Origin: Opisthocomus hoazin | Lineage: Eukaryota; Chordata; Aves; Opisthocomiformes; Opisthocomidae | Direction: 5' to 3' | DNA length: 64,000 nt | NCBI RefSeq assembly: GCF_030867145.1 | Contig: NC_134418.1 | Coordinates: 3,344,802 to 3,408,801, forward strand | In this document: positions 56,501 to 64,000 of the stretch, piece after piece | Numbering within the stretch: the first letter of the stretch is position 1 | How the letters are laid out: each line of letters begins with the position of its first letter | Notes under the pieces: generated by a model | Seen by the model: only the letters and a program-made list of their open reading frames with translations | Told to the model about the DNA's origin: nothing | The model's database searches: none | Position numbers and translations under genes: made by a program

Positions 56501-59055
56501 GGGTACTTGTCCAAGGCAACCTCTTGGTAAGTAAACGCTGAGCCTTGCAAACCTGGACCTCTTGTGCAAACCTTAGACCTGGTTTCTGGCCAGAAATCCC
56601 CTCCTGGACAATGGGAGAGACACTCTCACACATGCAAATGCTCCCAGAGTAACTCTGAGTTACTTGGGAAGTGTCCAAGAGCTACATCTGCAGCGATCTC
56701 CCTTGTCTCTGCCTTCACCCCTTGTACCATCAGGTGTTTTAATGAGATGGATTTATTTAACGGGATGGATTTAGTAGATGGGTTTAATGAGGCAATCCAG
56801 TGCCTATGGTGGAGATGATAACTTTTCCTGCAAGGCTGAGGCAGGGACAACGACCTGGATGAAGCTCTGTTGATTGAGAGGGGGTCGTACTGCACATGTG
56901 TGGCCTTTGGGAAAACAAATTTTCAATTAGGGCATTAGCACTGTGACTAGTCTGCTCCCTGAAGAGCAGAAATGGAAGGAAACATCAACCCAGCAAATGG
57001 TGTCCTCTGGGGACCAAGCCAGACTCCACCAGAGGGAAGAGGGGTACCTGGGGAGCTTGATGCTCCCCAAAGAAATCCCAAGCAAGAGACAGGCTGTTAT
57101 TTACTACGGGTGCAGTTTCTTTCTTTCTTTCCTGAGGGCTGTATTAATGCTCTTTGGAAAAAACTATCTGCAAAACATCCTGGCTGTGATTGCCCATGCA
57201 CCCGGGGGTAGTCTGGACACGGTCTTCAGTGATTTGTAATCCCACAGTCAGAAAACTCGCTCTAGCATCATGCCCTGTGTGATAACAGGGGAAAACAAAA
57301 CCCTTCACAGGAACTGGCATCTGCAGCAAAGAGCCCTCCAGATTCAAAGTATTTCCTTTCACTGGAGTAAATTATGTTTTATGACTATAATTAACTGGGA
57401 GCCAGTACACACTGCGCTGGTTTTAAGCTGACTCAATGCTGTCTGGGAAGCACAGTGTGATAAAACAATATTCAAATCAGCTTCTTAACTAAGCCGGTGA
57501 GTGACACAATCTGGAGACGGATGCCAAAAGTAAGTGGAGGTTTGCAAAGCCCTGGGTGCAGGGAGGGATTTCAAGCACTGGGTGTATTTTATTTAAATAA
57601 CTGGTTTCCAATCCACAGTCTGCAGATTGGTCACGGTTTCTGAAACACAGGAGGTGCCCCACAACAAGATCCCAGAGCCTCACTGTTCTGTTATTTTTCT
57701 AGAAAAAAAAAAAAAAGGTACCCAAAAGCATTGGAGAAGTCTGAGGCAGGAAGCCACAACTGCTGGGCAGGAGGATTTGATGAAGGCAGCTGAAACGATG
57801 AGCAGTTGTGGCTAAAGGGATCAAGTCTTCCTGTCCACCACTTGCTCTAGGTGGACATGTTTTATGTACTGCTAAACACACCAAGTGAGATCCACGTGTG
57901 GAAGTTATTTGTGCACCTCTGTTCTGCAGGGTTTTGACACAGCGCAAATCAAACCTCCACCTCGCCATTCTGCAGCAAAGGCATAGGAAGGCTCAAAGGA
58001 CAGAGAATTTTGGTGGAAAAACACAAGGACTGGTATCCCTGGGTGGAAACCATCTCCTAGTCACTCTTTTAACTGTATTTTACACTGGATAATAGAACAG
58101 GAAAGGGGAGAAGGAGCTGCTGCAATATTTGCCGTTTTCAGTGGTATCTTTAGGTATACAGGGGAAAAGAACAGCCAGGGTTAACTCTTGCTTTGGTCTG
58201 GTCTTTATTACTGCTGTGCCTCCAAACTAGAGAAAAGCAGTTCTTTCTTTATTCTATTTAGATTACCAAAGAAGTTTGGCAGTTTTTAGGTTGTTAGCTC
58301 CACTTCTACATGTTTTGCCCAGTTCCCTAAATAAAAGCATCCGAAAAGTCAAGACTCCAGAAACGCTCCCTCTTCAAAACCAGTGTAGGGGTGAATGCTC
58401 ACCTCAAAAAGTTTTGCCGGTGGTCTAAGCATGTGAGAAGTCAAGGAGAGATGTGAAACAGTGTAATGTGGCAAATGGTTCATTGCTCTCAAAAAGCTGT
58501 TTTCAAAGAAATTAAGGCCTTCTTCTTTAGGTGGCATTTGATAAATGAGCAGTCCCATGAAGCTGACCCAGTCTATCTCTATCTCCATACATTGTTGTTT
58601 AACATACAGGGATAGGATTGTTCCCAGAAATGGTGGAGTTGAGCAAGAGGACAGCTGAGTTACCTCAGGCAGCCCTGAGCTAATATCAGGTATGCTGCTT
58701 TCCAAGTAAAACAAACTCAGGGCTCTCTGGGTGCAAAATCTCTCCTGCATCCCCAGCGTCTGCAGTCCTTAAGCACAGCCTGGTGAAGCTGGCCTCTGGG
58801 TCATTGCTCCGCAGGACTTCAGCCCATCTCTTTCTCAGACTTGCCAAGATCTGCAGGAGTGGGAGATACCTCAAGCTGAAAACCACTCCATTGAAGGGGG
58901 ACTATATGCTGATGCCCACTTCTGATCTCGCTGCTGAGGTGCCTCTCTGATGGTCACTGGATGTCAGGGCTGTGCCACCAGTGGAGCTGGAGAGCAGGTC
59001 AGGCCATCCCACCAGCCTCCTGGTACTCCAGGAGCATGTGGAGAAAGATTTTCAC
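53573..59055. other. No gene seen
   Basis: Unique sequence. A minus-strand open frame at 58686-58886 (66 codons, after a GGTTTTCAG acceptor-like site) has protein-like composition but no other support. Confidence 0.5.
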
Positions 59056-61218
59056 AATGACAAAGTAACTCAACTTCAAGCATTTGCAGCTCCAATGCCT
59101 CGAGGTGATCTGCTGAAAGCTTGACCCATTGAGAGACCTTCAAAATGCTGGTGGCTGAGACAAAGAACAAAAGGCTACCCAGAAAGTGCTTGTGACTGCA
59201 CCAGCCCTGAAACTCACATGCTCTCCCCCTCCTTCTCTACCTGTATGATATGGCCATACTCTCCTTTGGTGCTCATAATAGCTATTAACCACCACTTCTT
59301 GGAAAACAAAGTAATTCTGAAAGTGTTTGACCTTTATGGTGTCAACAGAGACGTTATAATGCCTATAACTATGTCCTTCCATTAATAGGCTATTTTCTTG
59401 TTGCTGCATATTATTATGTTAAACCCTACAGAACTGCAAATCAGCACTCTTACCATGTATTCCTTCTACATGATAAATAGCAAATTACAAAGAGACTGAA
59501 ATTGAAATGAAACCTTTCATTTGAGTGGAGTGGAAGAAGTTTTCATTGGTCTGGTGGAAAACTTGCATTTTCATTCATGGGTAAGTTTGGAAAGTTGATC
59601 TTGTCTGGAACAAAACTCTGCATTGAAAGCAGAGATTCCTGCACAGCTGAAGGGAATAATCCTCCCCTTAGTTCTTGATGTGGTGATGAGAGTTACCTCC
59701 GTGCACAGCCAACTTTGTTGACTCCTCATGAGAGGTGGCGTTTGTTTGCTTGCCAGTGCTAGTAAATATTTTAGAACTAGTGAAAATTTCATGTTCTAGA
59801 TCAATATAAGAGTAAATACAATTTACATCTACAGAAATTGCAATTACATCTGGAGAGTTTCCAGCGCAAGGAAAGGAGATTTCAGTGTTGCACTGAGGCA
59901 AGGCAGAGGACATCAGAAGTTCTTGTGGAAACTAATCCGGTGGTGGTCTGCTCTGTGACCAGTCCCAGAGTTTTGGAGTTTGGGTCAGCTTTGGGTCTCT
60001 GAGCTGAGAGAGAACGTGAGAGGGAGGCTGGCATGCAGGTAAAGGAGGCATTTGCCTCTATGGGTTGGCAGTCCACTCTGTTCCCAAAACCCAGGACGCC
60101 AGTATGCCTTTTTGAAGTAAATGCAATGGTATACGACAGTAGCTTGGCACGGACAGATGTGCAGTGCTGGCCTGGCAGGAGACCAGGGACAGAAGATGTG
60201 TGTACCCACAGTCACAGGCTGGGCAGCCAGTCCTGGGGCTGTACAAATGTACATGTAGAAGGAGCACTTGAGATGCTCTAGGGTAACTCTCCAGCTTTCC
60301 CTTTGCCACCCTCCCAGAGGTGGTGTCACATCTGCAAGGCCATTGCAGATGTGGTGGTACCCTACACACCTGTGTGGGCAAACAACAAGCTCTCTTAGGA
60401 TGTGCTGCATCACTCACTGGATGTCTGCATTTTCATCTGCTAGATGAATCTCACCCCAGCTTTCACTTTTCACCTCAATATCCCAAAGGCTGTAGCACTT
60501 ACTGCCCAGGAAAACAGTATGTGAGCATTTGCTGCCTCATGAAGGTATCGGTGACCATGAAAAAGCTGTTCCTATTGCTGACTCCGGGCACAAGACAAAG
60601 TTTCAACCACCCTCTAGAGTTGGTGCTGTTTGCTTTCCTTGGCTCTCCCTACCCCTGCTTGCTCCTCTAAATTGGTGCCTGCTCCTTTGGTGGAACAGCC
60701 AGTACACCGTGGGTCCACAGATGGGCACTTAAGAGTCCAAGCTTTGTTCATGAAAGATGAAATCTCTTACCTCTGTGGAACAGGGCTCAGCCTCCAGGTT
60801 TCTTTGAACCTTGCCATCTGAGGAGGCTCTCGGGAGGCTCTGGGAACAGATACGGATGCCTTCAGCTCCACTGCTAAGGACCAGGTTGCTGCTGCGCTGT
60901 GGTCCCCAGCAATGCCACACTTGTTACTCTTTTTCTTTCCTTTAATGAAACTGGCCAGAAGAGAGCACTGGCTTTACTGTACCTGCCCCTCTGGCTGGGG
61001 TAGGACATATTTCCAGGAGAGTACAGGGGACATTAGCCTGTCTCCTGCCCTGTTGAGCCCATCTGGGAGTTGCAAAGAGAGCCTGGGCATAGCAGCTATT
61101 GAACCTAATCTCTTTTTCCCTTTCCATGGAGACTCTCAAGTTTCCACTGGCCCATTACTGTCTAGTGAGGATTCCAGTTTCCTGTAGTCCGGATGGGTAT
61201 TAGCAGTGGCAGAGCCTT
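59056..61218 (-). other. Chain of four phase-compatible candidate exons, minus strand
   Basis: Reading on the minus strand, four short open segments each follow a pyrimidine-rich AG and end at a GT: 61159-61218 (60 bases), 59697-59849 (153), 59241-59297 (57) and 59056-59154 (99). All lengths are multiples of three and all fit phase 1 at both ends, so they join without a frameshift or stop. The best borders are GCACGGAG|GTAACT, CATACAG|GTAGAG and the acceptor TTTTGTTCTTTGTCTCAG. I do not recognise the peptide. Such short segments are open by chance quite often and I picked the borders by eye, so this is a hypothesis. Confidence 0.22.
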
Positions 61219-61726
61219 CTGATGAAAAGCAAAGAAGAGATATAGCTGGAGGGCAGCTATTACATCCAAAAACATGAAGAATGAAAAAAAAAGGAAAGGA
61301 AAAAACCTAATAAAGTGCTAGCAAACTTCCTGGGGGAATGAAAAGAAGGGAAATAGACTTTCAAAGAGCAGATGTGACTCGCAAGGCAAGCACTTGCAAA
61401 GATACACTTTCATTTAGCAAGTAGTTGCAGCCATTTGTGATATTCCCATCCTTCGGCTGTTTGTAACCATGCCATGGCCAGACAAGGGGCCAGCAGGATG
61501 GAGCACGCTTGAAATGTCTCGTCCTTTTCAGTGTGAAGTCTCACTGCCCTGCTTAAGCCACCTCCTGCAGCAATTCAAACCAACCCCTTGGACTTTGCCC
61601 TGAGGCATCTCAAGATGGCCATTTTGTTCCTCTGATGCAGTCCTGGGCACCACATCGTCTCCCAGACAGGCCCAAGTGAAGAGCTGGAGGGAGCTGGTCC
61701 TAACTTCTTCCACTGCTTCCCAAGGA
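61219..61726. other. Unique sequence, no gene seen
   Basis: No repeat or exon recognised. Confidence 0.5.
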
Positions 61727-62140
61727 CACAGAATCACAGAATTACAGAATGTTAGGGGTTGGAAGGGACCTCTGTGGGTCATCTAGTCCAACCCCCCCCC
61801 TGCAAAGCAGGGTCATCTAGAGCAGGCTGCACAGGACCGAATCCAGGCGAGTCTGGAATATCTCCAGAGAAGGAGACTCCACAACCTACCTGGGCAGCCT
61901 GGGCCAGGGCTCCGTCACCCTTAGAGTGAAGAAGTTCTTCCTCGTGTTCAGACGGAACTTCCTGTGCTTCAATTTGTGCCCGTTGCCCCTTGTCCTGTCG
62001 CTGGGCACCACTGAAAAGAGTTTGGCCCCATCCTCCTGACCCCCACCCTGCAGATATTTATAAGCATTTCTAAGGTCCCCTCTCAGCCTTCTCTTCTCCA
62101 GGGTGAACAAGCCCAGCTCCCTCAGCCTTTCCTCATAGGA
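61727..62140 (-). mobile_element. CR1 LINE fragment, 5'-truncated
   Basis: Reversed terminus CACAGAATCACAGAATTACA followed by the AGGGGTTGGAAGGGACC body; [18 protein letters not shown] is readable on the minus strand. Confidence 0.93.
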
Positions 62141-63153
62141 CAAACACGCATGATGAGTCTGTAGCATCCTGAGCTCTGACCACAGGACCCTCTGTGATGC
62201 TACGTTTGCCTGAGCTTTGACATCAGTTGTGATAAACCACATCCTGCCTGGCCTCCAGGATGCCACCAAACACTGGTTTCTTAACTTCAGAGCATGTCCA
62301 GATGGTTAGAGGTAATGTACAAGCAATAATGGATTGCTTTGTGTCGCCAGTCAGTATTTATTTCCCTTACTTCTTCCCCAAACTGTGAGTTCTTGAAACT
62401 GTTGTCATGACTACTGAAGAGTGAACTTGACTCACTTCAGCAGCCTTTGTTCCCTCCAAGTGAGCTGATCTAAAATTTGTCAAAGCTCTCTTGTCACCGG
62501 CTGCAAAAATATTGTATCTATTTCTTGAGAGGAGCTTCTTTTGCAGGTCTCTTTCAGCTGTATAAAAAGAGCACAGCAACAGTCCAAGTCTGCCATAATG
62601 CAGTAATTTTAATGCCCCTGGGTGCTCTCAGCAAATAACTCTTAATTGTTCCCTTGTTTCCAGCAATCTTTCTGCCACACATCGAAAGGTCAATCTTCTA
62701 TGAGGTCTTCTGTAATTTCTCTGCTCAGACATGTTACAATATATTCTGATCAATGGTTAAAATTGGCGTCTTTTTATTTTAATGGAACCTCCACTGGAGA
62801 ATAAATTCCAGAAGGGTTTTCAGGAGCACTGAAATATATGTCCTGGTTTTGGCTCAAATCATTGCATGACATAATTCCACTAAAATCAATGAAATTGTAC
62901 TCCAGGATGCTTCTCAACTGCTGATGTTAAAGCTGTATGGCTATAGTTTATTGCTACTTATTGCTTACCCTTAATCCGTTTTAATATGATCTGAGTCCTA
63001 GATCTACCATGAGAAATTTCCAAGGGCTTTGTGGAGGTTTGAGCAACCTTGACATTGAAATCAATGGACAGAAGTGAAGAGAAGAGAGTTACCCCATGCC
63101 TGGGTGAGTATTGAAATTCCTGATCTCACTCTGATATTGGTACATGTGGGAAA
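62141..63153. other. Mostly unique sequence around one candidate exon
   Basis: Nothing recognised apart from the candidate minus-strand exon at 62.4-62.6 kb. Confidence 0.5.
62436..62557 (-). CDS. Candidate coding exon of an unidentified minus-strand gene
   Basis: An excellent minus-strand acceptor (TGTGCTCTTTTTATACAG) precedes two bases of a split codon and 40 open codons, ending at GCTGAA|GTGAGT, a near-consensus donor. The peptide is charged and polar (ERDLQKKLLSRNRYNIFAAG, then TNFRSAHLEGTKAAE), suggesting a cytoplasmic region. The frame stays open further, to a second good donor GGGAAGAA|GTAAGG near 62.39 kb. It has the best splice borders of the unidentified set, but no family is recognised. 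Confidence 0.33.
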
Positions 63154-63570
63154 CATCTCTCCTACAAGCAAAGGCTGAGGAAGTTGGGCTTGTTTAGCCT
63201 GGAGAAGAGAAGGCTGAGAGGGGACCTTAGAAATGCTGATAAATATCTGCAGGGTGGGGGTCAGGAGGACGGGGTCAGATTTTTTCCAGTGGTGCCCAGC
63301 AACAGGACAAGGGGCAACGGGCACAAATTGAAGCATAGGAAGTTCCAGCTGAAGATGAGGAAGAACTTCTTCCCTCTGAGGGTGACGGAGCCCTGGCCCA
63401 GGCTGCCCAGGTAGGTTGTGGAGTCTCCTTCTCTGGAGATATTCCAGCCCCGCCTGGATGCGGTCCTGTGCAGCTTGCTCTGGGTGACCCTGCTTGGGCA
63501 GGGGGTTGGACTGGGTGACCCACAGAGGTCCCTTCCAACCCCAACATTCTGTGATTCTGTGATTCTGTGA
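63154..63570 (+). mobile_element. CR1 LINE fragment, 5'-truncated
   Basis: Sense-oriented CR1 ending CATTCTGTGATTCTGTGATT. It is the same subfamily as, and inverted relative to, the copy at 61.7-62.1 kb. Confidence 0.93.
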
Positions 63571-64000
63571 AATATGTAGATGCCCTCCTGAAAAGCGTAG
63601 AGTCAAAACAGATGATGTAGAGCTATGGGAGATAGTGATTTCTATAGCTATCAATATTAACAAAATTAAACTGTTTTGCTACTAGGAAAGTAAAACTTAA
63701 ACCACAGCTATTCAATAGGTAGTCCTTTCACAACTCTTAAAATAATAGTTATTGAATTCAAATGTGCAGGAAAAAAAAAAGAGAATATGTACAAACACAG
63801 AATTGAGGTGGAAGAGGGCGAGATAGGGGTCTGAACAGTTTGCAAGACTGAATCACTCTCTGTCACAACGATGCTCAGATCCCCGCTCTCCAAGAGGGTG
63901 CGTTGTTCCTACTGCAAAAAGGCTTTGGGAAACGTCATACATCGAAACGGTAGTTTAGATCTCTGCCAAACAGATGAAACCCTCTCGGCAAATTGTCTTG
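63571..64000. other. Unique sequence at window end
   Basis: No gene supported. A minus-strand frame near 63.79-63.89 kb following TTTTTGCAGTAG reads LLESGDLSIVVTESDSVL but has no convincing donor. Confidence 0.4.

Noticed and set aside
58686..58886. 66-codon minus-strand frame with protein-like composition
   Set aside because: The acceptor is weak, its phase does not fit the neighbouring candidates, and no donor or family was found.
63061..63663. 200-codon minus-strand open frame
   Set aside because: Antisense of the CR1 copy at 63.15-63.57 kb.
40723..64000. DNAAF9 (C20orf194) as identity of the minus-strand exon candidates
   Set aside because: It is the SLC4A11 neighbour in mammals, but lies on the 5' side of SLC4A11 there, and the peptides do not resemble it as far as I remember the sequence.

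Overview
The window looks like nuclear DNA of a bird, probably from the Neoaves. The evidence is about fifteen 5'-truncated CR1 LINE copies, most ending in the avian CR1 octamer repeats (ATTCTATG-like), and one ERVL-type solo LTR of the kind common in bird genomes. Genes are intron-bearing and widely spaced, so most open reading frames here are chance or repeat-derived.

Left part (1-7339, + strand): the last three coding exons of SLC4A11, the bicarbonate-transporter-superfamily member that moves H+/OH-, NH3 and water in corneal endothelium. The 5' part of the gene lies outside the window. From 7340 to about 24.5 kb there is no gene I can support; the stretch holds several CR1 copies, an AT-rich microsatellite and unique DNA.

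Centre (about 24.6-35.3 kb, + strand): a CpG-rich block followed by a complete two-exon serotonin receptor gene of the 5-HT7 class. The exon junction is at Asp-Arg|Tyr, as in HTR7, but the sequence differs from HTR7 at many positions and the neighbour is SLC4A11. I read it as HTR7-like, plausibly the whole-genome-duplication sister of HTR7 that mammals lack. Its 8.1-kb intron holds a polypyrimidine tract and a 0.9-kb CR1 copy with an open ORF2 remnant.

Right part (35.3-64 kb): 3' flank, a solo LTR at 37.18-37.77 kb and more CR1. Scattered on the minus strand are short open segments bounded by good splice-site matches (44.5, 46.7, 50.4 and 59.0-62.6 kb). They could be exons of one or two unidentified genes transcribed towards HTR7-like. 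I do not recognise the protein and rate these as tentative. I found no CRISPR array, tRNA, rRNA or clearly new biological system; the two most interesting items are the 5-HT7 paralogue and the unidentified minus-strand exons.
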